DNA of 64,000 nucleotides from Pannonibacter sp051860505 (GTDB lineage: Bacteria; Pseudomonadota; Alphaproteobacteria; Rhizobiales; Stappiaceae), in NCBI RefSeq assembly GCF_051860505.1, contig NZ_JBHYDX010000011.1, positions 62,001 through 126,000 on the forward strand, written 5' to 3'. Below, one piece after another: positions 37,025-46,477 of the stretch (the first letter of the stretch is position 1; every line of letters starts with the position of its first letter). Below the pieces are notes generated by a model. It was given only the letters and a program-made list of their open reading frames with translations. It did no database searches and was not told the DNA's origin. The position numbers were made by a program, and so were the translations under genes.

Positions 37025-37621
37025 TCAGCCCATCGGGTTGGCGAACCAGGCATAGGCGATGAGGCCGATCATGCCGGCAAGGATGCCGCCGAGAAAGGAG
37101 ACAAGCACCGGACCCCAGATCACGCCACCGCGCGCCGTACCGGAAGGCTGACCGTTGATGGCCGCCTTCATGCGCTTGTCGAGCCAGTCGCCTTCAAGGG
37201 CTCGCTCGCGCTCGATGATGCGCTCGGCGATATATTCCGTGACGCAGTCGGCCATGTCATCGAGGTCAGCGGTTTCCAGGATGACGACGCGGCCCAGTCT
37301 TGTGTCTTTGAGGAAGCGGTAGGTGCGCCGGTCCCCGGCCACGGCGATATGGCTGGTCATGTCGATCCACAGGCGCGGTGTCGTGCCCGGAACGATCTGG
37401 AACGAGAACTGATCGTCGTTCTCCGGCACTTCCTTGAACACATCGGTAAGCTCGTCGGCGAGCATCTCCAGCCGCGTGCGTTCGGTCTCCTGCAGCTCGA
37501 TCACCACATCCGCCCGTTCGGCCTCGCCAAGGCGGACTTTGCGGATTGCATCGCGCAGGTTGCGCACCTTTGCGTGGGGCACGACATTCGTCGGTGAACC
37601 GCTGGTCTGTTCGTTGGCCAT
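37025..37621 (-). CDS. conserved hypothetical with one C-terminal membrane helix
   Basis: 198 residues. The N-terminal 80 residues are charged and helical (VRLGEAERADVVIELQETER, LADELTDVFKEV), the middle is mixed (FKEVPENDDQFSFQIVPG, RLWIDMTSHIAVAGD, TYRFLKDTRLGRVVI), and the end is a helix (VLVSFLGGILAGMIGLIAYA). I do not recognise a named family, but it reads like a protein conserved across rhizobia. Cytoplasmic with a C-terminal anchor is inferred. Confidence 0.75.
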   Translation of the reverse strand: MANEQTSGSPTNVVPHAKVRNLRDAIRKVRLGEAERADVVIELQETERTRLEMLADELTDVFKEVPENDDQFSFQIVPGTTPRLWIDMTSHIAVAGDRRTYRFLKDTRLGRVVILETADLDDMADCVTEYIAERIIERERALEGDWLDKRMKAAINGQPSGTARGGVIWGPVLVSFLGGILAGMIGLIAYAWFANPMG

Positions 37622-37793
37622 GGTGATTCCAGGTTGAGGACATCGCTTTTGTTAAGCGGACTTTTACCCAATTGCGCGGCAGTTAAAACCGCACTGACCG
37701 GCCCCCCGGCACTCGTCCACCGGCAATGTCGGCAGGTTGGTTAACTCTTCTTAAGACATTTTAACCGTTACCGCCAGCGCCCTGCCCGGTTGA

Positions 37794-38408
37794 TCACCGA
37801 TCCGGCCGGATGATCGGCAGATGCGGGCCGACGCTGTCCGGCAACAGGCCGGAAAGGCGCGGGTCATCGATGACTTCCAGCGCGCGCCGGTAAGGCGTGA
37901 ACCCGCTGGCACAATAGAAGCCGAGCGCCGCAGGGCTGTCACCCGTGCAGGTGTGAACATAGAAGCGCCGCGTTTCAGGCCGGGCCCAGGCCATGTCCAG
38001 CCCGGCTTCCATCAGCCAACGGCCCAGGCCGCGCCCGGTTTCCTGCGGCACCAGGCCGAAGAAGGCCAGTTCCACATTGGCCGGATCGGCATAATCCAGT
38101 TCAAGCAGCCCGACGGGGCGGCCATCCGAAACGGCAACGTGGATGGTGCGGGTCTCTTGCGCCAGGATCGCGGCAAGCCGGTCGCGCGGCATCAGAAGAC
38201 GGGAGAACCAGAGCCATTCGTCGCCGATGGCACGGAACAACGGCAGGTAGGTATCCGGATCCGGCTGTTCCCAACGGGTCAGCGTGACGCCCTCGGGCAC
38301 GCGCGAAAGCCGCGGGGCTGGCCGGGCGAACATCTCGAGATAGGTGACGACAAAGGCGATCTTGCCGGCTGGAAGATCGGTGTATCCATTCAGATTGAGG
38401 GGGGTCAT
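37794..38408 (-). CDS. GNAT-family N-acetyltransferase
   Basis: 204 residues. Acetyl-CoA binding region LVPQETGRGLGRWLMEAGLD and NxxAxxFYxxxGF-like GDSPAALGFYCASGFTPY. ATG 38408 is chosen because CAGGACC lies a few bases upstream; the frame is open to 38459. Substrate unknown. Confidence 0.88.
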   Translation of the reverse strand: MTPLNLNGYTDLPAGKIAFVVTYLEMFARPAPRLSRVPEGVTLTRWEQPDPDTYLPLFRAIGDEWLWFSRLLMPRDRLAAILAQETRTIHVAVSDGRPVGLLELDYADPANVELAFFGLVPQETGRGLGRWLMEAGLDMAWARPETRRFYVHTCTGDSPAALGFYCASGFTPYRRALEVIDDPRLSGLLPDSVGPHLPIIRPDR

Positions 38409-38495
38409 GGAAGGTCCTGGGGGCGGGATGAGTGATGTCCGCTTAGCATCCACTGCCAACGACCGACAACCGGCATTTGACGCAGATTGCCGACG

Positions 38496-38510
38496 TTAAC
38501 CCCCTGTTAA
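38496..38510. promoter_or_regulatory. consensus CtrA box TTAA-N7-TTAA
   Basis: TTAACCCCCCTGTTAA-type sequence with exactly seven bases between the two TTAA halves and a following C. It is 24 bases before the ATG of the 92-residue gene and about 90 bases before the GNAT start on the other strand, so either could be the target. Confidence 0.65.
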
Positions 38511-38533
38511 CCATATGCGCCCAGCATGAAGCC

Positions 38534-38812
38534 ATGGCAAAGATCGGAAACAATTTCGGTAAAAGATACGGTGGCAGGTCCGGCAACAAGTTCGGGCAGC
38601 AGAAAGAACGCGTGTCGCTGAAAGACTACAACGACGCATGGGCGGCAGTCCGCAGGAAGTCGATCGAGAAGACGAAGGCCCTGTCGCAGGAAATCCAGAA
38701 CACGATCTATCAGACGACGGTCACCGTCGGCCAGCAACAGACCTATAATGCGTTCCAGGGCAACAATGTCAGCACCGCCTCGGCGCTGTCCCGCCTGAAT
38801 ATCCTAGTCTGA
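38534..38812 (+). CDS. 92-residue protein beside flhA, unknown
   Basis: Small basic protein with a Gly/Asn-rich N-terminus (AKIGNNFGKRYGGRSGNKFG) and a Gln/Thr-rich C-terminal half (NTIYQTTVTVGQQQTYNAFQ). No family recognised. ATG 38534 is chosen; a TTG at 38477 is less likely. A perfect CtrA box lies just upstream, and its 3' end converges on flhA (34 bases apart), suggesting a motility- or cell-cycle-linked role. Inference only. Confidence 0.65.
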   Translation: MAKIGNNFGKRYGGRSGNKFGQQKERVSLKDYNDAWAAVRRKSIEKTKALSQEIQNTIYQTTVTVGQQQTYNAFQGNNVSTASALSRLNILV

Positions 38813-38846
38813 CACGGCGGCCTGAGCCGCGCAACTCACCCAATCC

Positions 38847-41000
38847 TCAGATTGATCCGATCGTCTTCAGCTTGACGCGCGGATGCACCTCGTTCTGGCT
38901 CATCACGGTCGTGTGGGCGCGGAAGCGTTCGACAATCGAGCGGACGAAGGGTCGGGTTTGCGGCGAGGTCAGAAGCACCGGCACTTCGCCCTGCTGTGCC
39001 GCCTTCTCGAAGGCATCGCGCACGAGCGTGACGAATTCCTGCAGTTTCGACGGCTGCATCGCCAGTTGGCGGTCGTCCCCTTCCCCGACAATCGCCTCGA
39101 TGAAGGACTGTTCCCAGCGCGGGCTGAGGGAGACAAGCGGCAGATAGCCGCCCGGCGACATGTTCGCGGCACAGATCTGGCGAGCCAGACGCGTGCGCAC
39201 ATGTTCGGCAATGGTGTTGGTGTTGCGGGTAAAGCCGGCAGCCTCTGCGACCCCCTCGAGAATGGTGCCAAGATCGCGGACGGAAATGCGCTCGCCCAGC
39301 AAAGTCTGCAGCACACGCTGGATGCCCGATACGGTGATCTGCGACGGAATGAGGTCCTCTACCAACTTGGCCTGTTCCCCTTTCAGCTCTTTCAGCAGCT
39401 TCTGCACATCGGCGTAGGTGAGCAGTTCGGCCACATTGGCCTTGATGGTCTCGGTCAGATGGGTCGACAGGACGGTCGCAGGATCGACAACGGTATAGCC
39501 GCGCAGGGACGCATCTTCGCGATAGATCGCCTCAACCCAGGTGGCTGGCAGGCCGAAGGTCGGCTCGGTGGTGTTGGTGCCCGGGATTTTCACCTGGCCG
39601 CCAGCCGGATCCATGACCATGAAGCGGTTGGGGAACAGCATGCCCTTGCCCGCATCCACTTCCTTGACCTTGATCGTATAGTCGTTGGCGCCAAGCTGGA
39701 TGTTGTCGAGAATGCGCACCGGCGGCATGATGATGCCCATGTCGGCCGCGACCTGCCGGCGCAACGCCTTGATCTGTTCGGTCAGTTGATCCGGCTGGCC
39801 GGTCTGCTGGCCATTGATGAGCGGCAACAGCGCATAGCCAAGCTCGATGCGCAGTTCGTCCATCTTGAGGGCGTCGGTGATCGGTGGCTCGGGGACCGGC
39901 TTTGGCGCGCTCTCGACCGCCTTGACCGCCGCAGCCTGGAAGGCCGTCACCTTCTTCGCGTTGCCTGCCTTGATCGCCAGCCAGCCGGCAAGCGCTGCAA
40001 GCCCCAGAAACGGCACCATCGGAATGCCGGGCAGCATCGCCAAGGCCACCATGACGAAGGACGACATGCCCAGCGCCTTGGGATAGCCGGTGAACTGCGC
40101 CACCAGTGCCTTGTCGGCCGAGCCGCTGACACCAGCCTTGGAAACAAGGATGCCGGCGGCGGTGGAGACGATCAGGGCCGGGATCTGCGACACAAGGCCA
40201 TCACCGACGGTGAGGATCGTGTAATTCTGCGCCGCTTCGCCGAAGGTGAGACCCATCTGGGCCACCCCGATGACGATGCCGCCGATGACATTGATGAAGG
40301 TGATGAGCAGACCGGCGATGGCATCGCCGCGCACGAATTTCGACGCGCCGTCCATGGCGCCGAAGAAGGTGCTTTCCTCCTCCAGTTCCTTGCGCCGGCG
40401 CTTGGCTTCCGTCTCGTCGATGAGGCCGGAGGACAGGTCAGCGTCGATGGCCATCTGCTTGCCGGGCATGGCGTCGAGGGTGAAGCGCGCAGCGACTTCA
40501 GCGATACGTCCGGAACCCTTGGTGATGACGATGAAGTTCACGATCACCAGGATGGCGAAGACGATGATGCCGATGACGAAGTTCCCGCCCATGACGAACT
40601 GGCCAAAGGACTGGATCACCTGACCGGCAGCCCCGGTGCCTTCGTGTCCACCGGCCAGGATGAGGCGGGTCGAGGCCAGGTTCAGCGCCAGGCGCAGCAT
40701 CGTCGAGATCAGCAGGACCGTCGGAAAGGACGAGAATTCAAGCGGCTTCTGGATGAACAGGCCGGTCATCAGGATCATCACCGACAGGATGATCGAAATC
40801 GCCAGGAAGAAGTCCAGCAGCATCGCCGGCATCGGCATGATGAGCATCACGAGGATGACCATGACACCGACGGCAAGGCCGATATCGCCCTTGCGGATGG
40901 AATCCAAGAACTCGGCCGCCGACGGCAAGCCGAAGCTGGGCACTGCCGGCGGACGCGGCGGTGTCGGCGGTGTCGGCTCGTTGGCGGACGTATCGGTCAT
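38847..41000 (-). CDS. flhA: flagellar export gate protein FlhA
   Basis: 717 residues, inner-membrane component of the flagellar type III export gate. N-terminal helices (VGVMVILVMLIMPMPAMLLD etc.), the FHIPEP-family cytoplasmic linker including DAMPGKQMAIDADLSSGLID, and a large C-terminal cytoplasmic domain ending PRVKLKTIGSI. Last gene of fliF-fliG-fliH-fliN-flbD-flhA; 31 bases separate it from flbD. Confidence 0.96.
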   Translation of the reverse strand: MTDTSANEPTPPTPPRPPAVPSFGLPSAAEFLDSIRKGDIGLAVGVMVILVMLIMPMPAMLLDFFLAISIILSVMILMTGLFIQKPLEFSSFPTVLLISTMLRLALNLASTRLILAGGHEGTGAAGQVIQSFGQFVMGGNFVIGIIVFAILVIVNFIVITKGSGRIAEVAARFTLDAMPGKQMAIDADLSSGLIDETEAKRRRKELEEESTFFGAMDGASKFVRGDAIAGLLITFINVIGGIVIGVAQMGLTFGEAAQNYTILTVGDGLVSQIPALIVSTAAGILVSKAGVSGSADKALVAQFTGYPKALGMSSFVMVALAMLPGIPMVPFLGLAALAGWLAIKAGNAKKVTAFQAAAVKAVESAPKPVPEPPITDALKMDELRIELGYALLPLINGQQTGQPDQLTEQIKALRRQVAADMGIIMPPVRILDNIQLGANDYTIKVKEVDAGKGMLFPNRFMVMDPAGGQVKIPGTNTTEPTFGLPATWVEAIYREDASLRGYTVVDPATVLSTHLTETIKANVAELLTYADVQKLLKELKGEQAKLVEDLIPSQITVSGIQRVLQTLLGERISVRDLGTILEGVAEAAGFTRNTNTIAEHVRTRLARQICAANMSPGGYLPLVSLSPRWEQSFIEAIVGEGDDRQLAMQPSKLQEFVTLVRDAFEKAAQQGEVPVLLTSPQTRPFVRSIVERFRAHTTVMSQNEVHPRVKLKTIGSI

Positions 41001-41031
41001 GGGGTGTCCCTGGCCTGCCCTGGTTCAGTGA

Positions 41032-42387
41032 TCACGCGCCGCGCGCCTCGCCGGGGCCCGGCACCAGGACGCCTTCGTCCATGTACTGGTTCAGCTTGTT
41101 GCGCAGGGTGCGGATCGAAATGCCGAGAATCTTGGCGGCATGGGTGCGATTGCCAAGACAATGATCGAGGGTGTCGAGAATGAGATCCTTCTCGACATCG
41201 GCCACCGTGCGGCCAACGAGAGAACGCGAGACCGCCTCTGCCGTCTCCACGGCCCGTTCCACCGGGCTGCGGGTCACGGTGAGCGGACTGCCGTCCGGCA
41301 TGCGGATGGCGTCGACGCCAATCTCGGGACCGTTGGCGAGCAAGATCGCCCGGTGCATGGTGTTTTCCAGCTCGCGCACATTGCCCGGCCAGGGATTTCC
41401 AGTCAGGGCGCGACGCGCATCGGCGCTGATCGGCCGGTCCGGAAGGCCATTTGCCTGGGCATAGTGGCGGGCGAAATAGCTGGCCAACTCAAGGACATCC
41501 GCCGGCCGATTGCGCAGCGGCGGCAGCTTGAGATTAACCACATTCAGCCGGAACAGAAGATCCTCGCGGAACGTCCCCTGACGGACGCTGTCGGCAAGAT
41601 CCCGGTTCGACGTGGCGATGATGCGGATGTCGACCGGTACAGGACGCGTGCCACCAACCCGGTCGATCACACGCTCCTGAATTGCACGCAGCAGCTTGGC
41701 CTGCAGCCGCACGTCCATCTCGGAGATTTCGTCCAGGAGCAGCGTGCCGCCATCGGCCTCCTCGAACTTGCCGACACGGCGGGCGACAGCCCCGGTAAAG
41801 GCGCCCTTCTCATGGCCGAACAGCTCGGATTCCAGCAGTTGTTCCGGGATCGCGGCGCAGTTGATGGAAATGAACGGCTTGCCCGAGCGCGAGGACGAGC
41901 GGTGGACGTGCCGCGCGATGACTTCCTTGCCGGTGCCAGATTCGCCGGTGATCAGGATCGAGGCATCGGACGGGGCAACCTGCTCGGCCAGCTTCACCAC
42001 CGCCGCCATGGCCTCGTCGCGGTAGATGAGATCGCCGCGCTCCTGCGCCACAGCTGCAAGCACCGCGGCGATCATCTCCGGATCGGGCGGCAGGGGGATG
42101 TATTCCTTGGCTCCGGCGCGAATGGCGGCGACAGCCGCGCGGGCGTCGGTCTCCACACCGCAGGCGACGATCGGCACGTGGATGCGCTCATCCGCAAGGC
42201 TTGCGAGAAGCGCGGCGATGTCGAGCTTCACGTCCACCATCAGCAGATCCGCGCCGCGACCGGACCGCAGCACCTTCAGCGCTCCCTCGGCGTCCTCGGC
42301 ATGGGTCACCTGGGCACCGCGCTGCATCGCGATCCTGGAAGCCGTGGTCAGCTGACCACCCAGCGTGCCAACAATCAGCAAGCGCAT
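41032..42387 (-). CDS. flbD: sigma-54-dependent flagellar regulator FlbD
   Basis: 451 residues. AAA+ enhancer-binding domain: Walker A ITGESGTGKEVIARHVH, the sigma-54 contact loop ELFGHEKGAFTGA, Walker B GGTLLLDEISEM. The C-terminal Fis-type helix-turn-helix is NRTHAAKILGISIRTLRNKL. The N-terminal receiver is degenerate: the acidic pocket is replaced by GTLGG and the usual Lys before Pro by Leu (KEYIPLPP), though MVDVKLD keeps an Asp. Gene order and family match Caulobacter FlbD, which activates late flagellar genes and is controlled by FliX rather than phosphorylation. Expected target: the fliK promoter at 50192. Confidence 0.93.
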   Translation of the reverse strand: MRLLIVGTLGGQLTTASRIAMQRGAQVTHAEDAEGALKVLRSGRGADLLMVDVKLDIAALLASLADERIHVPIVACGVETDARAAVAAIRAGAKEYIPLPPDPEMIAAVLAAVAQERGDLIYRDEAMAAVVKLAEQVAPSDASILITGESGTGKEVIARHVHRSSSRSGKPFISINCAAIPEQLLESELFGHEKGAFTGAVARRVGKFEEADGGTLLLDEISEMDVRLQAKLLRAIQERVIDRVGGTRPVPVDIRIIATSNRDLADSVRQGTFREDLLFRLNVVNLKLPPLRNRPADVLELASYFARHYAQANGLPDRPISADARRALTGNPWPGNVRELENTMHRAILLANGPEIGVDAIRMPDGSPLTVTRSPVERAVETAEAVSRSLVGRTVADVEKDLILDTLDHCLGNRTHAAKILGISIRTLRNKLNQYMDEGVLVPGPGEARGA

Positions 42388-42408
42388 CGTCGTCTCCTGC
42401 TCGAGCTC

Positions 42409-42750
42409 TTAGCGCTCGGCCTTGATCATTTCCGTCATGGTCACACCGAGCTTGTCCTCGACGAGCACCACTTCCCCACGCGCCACGAGGCGGTCATTGA
42501 CATAGATGTCGATGGCCTCGCCGACCTTCCGGTCCAACTCCAGCACTGTCCCGGAGGCCAGTTTCAGGAGGTCAGACACATGCAGCCTCGAATGGCCCAG
42601 CACGGCAGAAATCCGCACCGGAACATCGAACACCGCCTCAAGATCGGCCGCCGACTGGGCGGTCCCGGCGTTTTCATCCCGCTCATCGCGGCGCCGGCCT
42701 TGCGGCGTGAGTTCATCGAGCTGAATGCCGCGGTCACTGTCACTGGTCAT
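42409..42750 (-). CDS. fliN: flagellar switch protein FliN
   Basis: 113 residues. C-terminal SpoA domain: VFDVPVRISAVLGHSRLHVS, LLKLASGTVLELDRKVGE, YVNDRLVARGEVVLVEDKLGV. Part of the C ring at the base of the flagellar motor. Its start overlaps the fliH stop by four bases. Confidence 0.94.
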   Translation of the reverse strand: MTSDSDRGIQLDELTPQGRRRDERDENAGTAQSAADLEAVFDVPVRISAVLGHSRLHVSDLLKLASGTVLELDRKVGEAIDIYVNDRLVARGEVVLVEDKLGVTMTEMIKAER

Positions 42751-43451
42751 GCTTCAGTCTCCCTGGCCCCTGCGACGGCTGCCTGCCGGGTTCGTGCCCG
42801 TGCAGCGGCCTTGGCCTCGAAATAGTTGCGAATGGACAGGTCGACCTGCGCCTCGACCGCCTTGCGGTCACGCATGATGCCGCCATCGGCCCATTCAATC
42901 CGGCAATCGCCCCGTGCAATCTCCGGCTCGCCCAGAAGGACGAGACGTCCGTCAAAACCCTTTTCCCGCACCACGGGGTCAAGCCGCGCCTTCAGCGGCT
43001 CCACATCCCGCTCCGCCACCCGGATCACCAGATGCGGCGCCTGGCGCAGCGGCCCGAGACACTCCGAGACCAGCGCAACGGTTTCACCCAGCGGATTGCG
43101 GGCAATCAGATGGGCGCTCAGGCGGCGTGCAACCAGAAACGCAAGCGTTACCGCGTCCTTTTCCGTCTGCTCGCGCGCCTCGTCGAGTGCCCCCAGCAGG
43201 CGCGAGACAACCTGAACCAAATCCCCCACCTGGTCGGCCAGGCGGCGCTCCTCGCCGGAACGCCCCTCCATCAGGCCGTCGGCATGGCCCTGCCGGCGCG
43301 CGTCCTCGCGCGCGGCCACGAGAAGACGCTCGTGCTCGGCCACGGTTATCATCGGTTCGACAGGCTCCGGCGGCGCCGTTTCCTGGGGCACCTCCGGTAC
43401 GTTGAAATTCTTGTCGAACAAGAACTTCGACGGTTTGCTCAGGCGTGACAT
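42747..43451 (-). CDS. fliH: FliH/FlbE-like flagellar assembly protein
   Basis: 234 residues. The N-terminal pattern KPSKFLFDKNFNVPE is typical of alphaproteobacterial FliH/FlbE; a coiled region (REDARRQGHADGLMEGRS) and a C-terminal FliH-type domain (VREKGFDGRLVLLGEPEIARGDCRIEW in parts) follow. Regulates the export ATPase FliI, whose gene is not in the window. Between fliG and fliN, as in Caulobacter (flbE). Confidence 0.85.
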   Translation of the reverse strand: MSRLSKPSKFLFDKNFNVPEVPQETAPPEPVEPMITVAEHERLLVAAREDARRQGHADGLMEGRSGEERRLADQVGDLVQVVSRLLGALDEAREQTEKDAVTLAFLVARRLSAHLIARNPLGETVALVSECLGPLRQAPHLVIRVAERDVEPLKARLDPVVREKGFDGRLVLLGEPEIARGDCRIEWADGGIMRDRKAVEAQVDLSIRNYFEAKAAARARTRQAAVAGARETEA

Positions 43452-43476
43452 ACGCTGATCCTAAGGTTGCCCGAGA

Positions 43477-44526
43477 TCAATAGATGATCTCATCGTCATT
43501 CTTTGACTTCGAAATCATGAGCTCGCCGCGTGCAGCGAGATCCTTTGCGGTGTTGACCATGCCGGTCTGCGCTTCATCGACATCGCGCAGGCGAACCGGG
43601 CCAAGCGCCTCCATGTCGTCCTGCAGCATCTTGGCCGCACGGCCAGACATGTTGGAGAAGAAAAACTCGCGCACCGCATCGTTGGAGCCCTTGAGCGCGA
43701 TGGCCAGCCGATCCTTTTCGACATTGCGCAGCAACGTCTGGCAGCCGGCCGCATCGAGCTTCATCAGATCGTCGAAGGTGAACATCAGGTTCTTGATGCG
43801 CTCGGCAGACTCGCGGTTCTCCTCCTCCAGCGCCGCGAGGAAGCGGGCTTCCGTCTGGCGGTCGAAGTTGTTGAAGATGTCCGCCATCATTTCATGGCTG
43901 TCGCGGCGGCTGGTGTTGGTGAGGTTCGACATGAACTCCTTGCGCAGGGTCAGCTCAACCTTCTCCAGCACTTCCTTCTGCACCGCCTCCATGCGCAGCA
44001 TGCGATTGATCACCTCGAGCGCCAGATCTTCCGGCAGGATGCCGAGCACCTTGGCGGCATGATCCGGATCGATCTTCGACAGCACGACGGCAACGGTCTG
44101 CGGATATTCGTTCTTCAGGTAGTTGGCGAGAACGTTTTCCTGCACGTTGGAGAGTTTCTCCCACATGTTGCGGCCGGCAGGACCACGGATTTCCTCCATG
44201 ATCGTCGCCACCTTGTCGCCCGGCAGGAAGGCAGCCAGCAGGCGTTCTGTGGCGTCCACATTGCCCATCAGCGATCCGCGCGAGGACAGGCGGCGGACGA
44301 AATCGGCAAAGAGGTCCTGCAGCATGTTGGGCGTCACAGGCCCAAGCTTCGCCATGGCAGCCGAAATCTGCCGCACCTCGATCTCGTCGAGCCGCGACCA
44401 GATCTGCTTGCCGTGCACTTCGCCGAGCGCCAGCATCAGAACCGCCGCGCGCTCCGCTCCCTTGAGCTCGCGCTCGATACCGTCATCGGAGACGGTCAGC
44501 TGGTTCTGCAGGGAATCCGCTGCCAT
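43477..44526 (-). CDS. fliG: flagellar motor switch protein FliG
   Basis: 349 residues. FliG middle and C-terminal domains with the EHPQTVAVVLSKI-like stretch (EYPQTVAVVLSKIDPDHAAKVL), and the charged C-terminal torque helix around FTFDDLMKLDAAGCQTLLRN. Torque generation and C-ring core. Starts 3 bases after the fliF stop. Confidence 0.96.
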   Translation of the reverse strand: MAADSLQNQLTVSDDGIERELKGAERAAVLMLALGEVHGKQIWSRLDEIEVRQISAAMAKLGPVTPNMLQDLFADFVRRLSSRGSLMGNVDATERLLAAFLPGDKVATIMEEIRGPAGRNMWEKLSNVQENVLANYLKNEYPQTVAVVLSKIDPDHAAKVLGILPEDLALEVINRMLRMEAVQKEVLEKVELTLRKEFMSNLTNTSRRDSHEMMADIFNNFDRQTEARFLAALEEENRESAERIKNLMFTFDDLMKLDAAGCQTLLRNVEKDRLAIALKGSNDAVREFFFSNMSGRAAKMLQDDMEALGPVRLRDVDEAQTGMVNTAKDLAARGELMISKSKNDDEIIY

Positions 44527-44529
44527 GTC

Positions 44530-46146
44530 TTATGCCGCCTCATCCAGCCAGCCGCGCACGATCGTCACGGCCTCGGTCGGGTAATCATCGATCATCGCGC
44601 CCACCTTGGCGATGGACGAGGCCTGCAGCGCGCCTTCGCGCTTGGCCTCTTCCAGCCACTCGATCACGATGCCATCATCTTCCTCGACCAGTTCACCGGC
44701 CGGCAGCTCGGACTGCGCCACCAGCGTTCCATCCGGAGCGATGACCAGTTCCTGGGCCGTCTTCTCCTCCGGCGTCACGATCCGCTTGAGCAACGGACGA
44801 ACCACGAAGAGCAGCAGCAGCAGCGAGATCAGCATCAGCACGCCAAGCTCGGCGAAGCGCATGATGTCGTCGCGGGTAAAGTCGAACATGCCGGCTTCCG
44901 CCGTGTCGAAGTCCGGCTCCGGCGCGGTGGCGAACTGGAGGTTCACCACCTCGACCACATCGCCGCGCGCCGCATCAAACCCGACCGCCGAACGCACCAG
45001 GACAGAGATCCGATCAAGAACTTCCTGCGGGCGCGGCGCATATTGCATCACGCCCTCCGCATTGGGCTCATAGATCCCGTCCACCAGCACCGCCACCGAA
45101 AGGCGCTTGACGCGGCCGGCCTCGATGACTTCGGTCCGGATCGCCTTGGACACTTCGAAGTTGACGATCTCCTCGGTCAGGCTGGACCCTTCGGTATCGC
45201 CGCCGGCCCCGCCCGCATCGGCATTCGGGATCTGGTTACCGGCCGTCACGCCACCCTGCTGGTTGGTGCGGGTGGTGTTTTCTTCCTTGCTCTGGGTCGA
45301 GCGGACAACCTGGCCCTCCGGATCAAACCGCTCCTGGGTTTCGGTGATCCGGTTGAAGTCGACGTCAGCCGCCACGCGGACACGGGCGCGGCCCGGGCCA
45401 ACGACACTGTTGAGGATTTCCTCGATCTGGTTGCGCAGGCGCTGCTCGACCTCGAAGGTGCGCTCCTGGATCTTGCCGGCGGACATGTTGTCCGGGTTGT
45501 CATCACCGACGGTGGCCAGCAGGCGGCCGGCATCATCGACGATCGACACGCGTTCCGGGGTCAGCCCATCCACGGCCGCGGCGACAAGATGCTGGATGGC
45601 CCGGATCTCGCTGCCGCCGAGGGAGCCCCGGACCTTGATCGCAATCGAGGCGGAAGGCGGACGAACGTCACGCTGGAACAGCTGCCGCTCCGGGATCACC
45701 AGATGCACACGCGCCGAGACGATGCGGTCGATCGAACGGATCGTTCGCGCCAGCTCGCCTTCAAGCGCACGCAGGTGATTGATGTTCTGGACAAAACTCG
45801 TGGCGCCGAGCGTATCGGAGCGATCAAAGATCTCGTAGCCGACCGAGCCCCCTGTCGGCAGGCCCTCCTCGGCAAGGCGCATTCGCGTGCGCGCGATCTG
45901 GTCCTTCGGAATAAGGATCGTTGAGCCTTCCTGGCGCAACTCGTAGGGGATGGCCAGTTGCTCCAGATTGTTGACGATCTGGGAGGAGTCCTCGATCGTC
46001 AGGTTCGAGTAGAGCTGCCCCATTTCCGGTGCAGTCACCCGGAAGATGATGAAGGCGAACATCCCGACCAGAATTGCCGCCACCGCGCCCATGGCCGCGA
46101 TACGCGTTGGACCCATGGTCCGAATAAATTCGATCAATCCGTTCAC
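44530..46146 (-). CDS. fliF: flagellar MS-ring protein FliF
   Basis: 538 residues. Two membrane helices, near residue 20 (AAMGAVAAILVGMFAFIIF) and near residue 445 (FAELGVLMLISLLLLLFVV). Ring-building motifs YSNLTIEDSSQIVNNLEQ, IPKDQIARTRMRLAEEGLP and RVHLVIPERQLFQRD are present. The start is GTG 46146, giving NGLIEFIRTMGP, with GAGCGG upstream; the frame is open to 46365 but that part lacks conservation. First gene of the operon, about 106 bases downstream of a CtrA-like box. Confidence 0.95.
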   Translation of the reverse strand: MNGLIEFIRTMGPTRIAAMGAVAAILVGMFAFIIFRVTAPEMGQLYSNLTIEDSSQIVNNLEQLAIPYELRQEGSTILIPKDQIARTRMRLAEEGLPTGGSVGYEIFDRSDTLGATSFVQNINHLRALEGELARTIRSIDRIVSARVHLVIPERQLFQRDVRPPSASIAIKVRGSLGGSEIRAIQHLVAAAVDGLTPERVSIVDDAGRLLATVGDDNPDNMSAGKIQERTFEVEQRLRNQIEEILNSVVGPGRARVRVAADVDFNRITETQERFDPEGQVVRSTQSKEENTTRTNQQGGVTAGNQIPNADAGGAGGDTEGSSLTEEIVNFEVSKAIRTEVIEAGRVKRLSVAVLVDGIYEPNAEGVMQYAPRPQEVLDRISVLVRSAVGFDAARGDVVEVVNLQFATAPEPDFDTAEAGMFDFTRDDIMRFAELGVLMLISLLLLLFVVRPLLKRIVTPEEKTAQELVIAPDGTLVAQSELPAGELVEEDDGIVIEWLEEAKREGALQASSIAKVGAMIDDYPTEAVTIVRGWLDEAA

Positions 46147-46251
46147 GTTTGCCCGCTCAACTTGTTTGCCCCGCCGCAGACACCAAGGGAATCGAATCCC
46201 TGCATTGCCGACGCGCCATTGTCCGATAGGCAAAATTTGCCCGCCAGAAGG

Positions 46252-46266
46252 TAAACAAGTTATTAA
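46252..46266 (-). promoter_or_regulatory. CtrA-like box upstream of fliF
   Basis: On the minus strand TTAA-N7-TTTAC, one mismatch from the TTAA-N7-TTAAC consensus. About 106 bases before the fliF GTG, a typical distance for a CtrA-controlled class II flagellar promoter. Confidence 0.55.
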
Positions 46267-46448
46267 CGAATATCGGCACCGGGAATGAGAATGGCTGTAT
46301 TCCGCCATTTCTGACTGCCGGGCGGCTTCGCAAAACGGTAGAAAATGCCGGGCAGCGTTAACCAATCACTCATATTTGCCGAAAGGGGCCGCCGAATCCG
46401 GGTGCAGGACCGCTCCGCCAGGCTCCTGCCTCGCACGGCGATCGCCAT

Positions 46449-46477
46449 AAAAAAAGCCTGGCCGTTGGGCCAGGCTT
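46449..46477 (-). terminator. rho-independent terminator of sciP
   Basis: A ten-base-pair stem (AAGCCTGGCC / GGCCAGGCTT, four-base loop) followed on the minus strand by a run of seven T, about 45 bases after the sciP stop. Confidence 0.92.

Noticed and set aside
38883..41183. A 766-codon open frame opposite flhA, and similar long frames opposite cytochrome b/c1 and fliF
   Set aside because: Antisense shadow of recognised genes in a GC-rich genome; composition is typical of such frames and no ribosome binding site or homology is seen.
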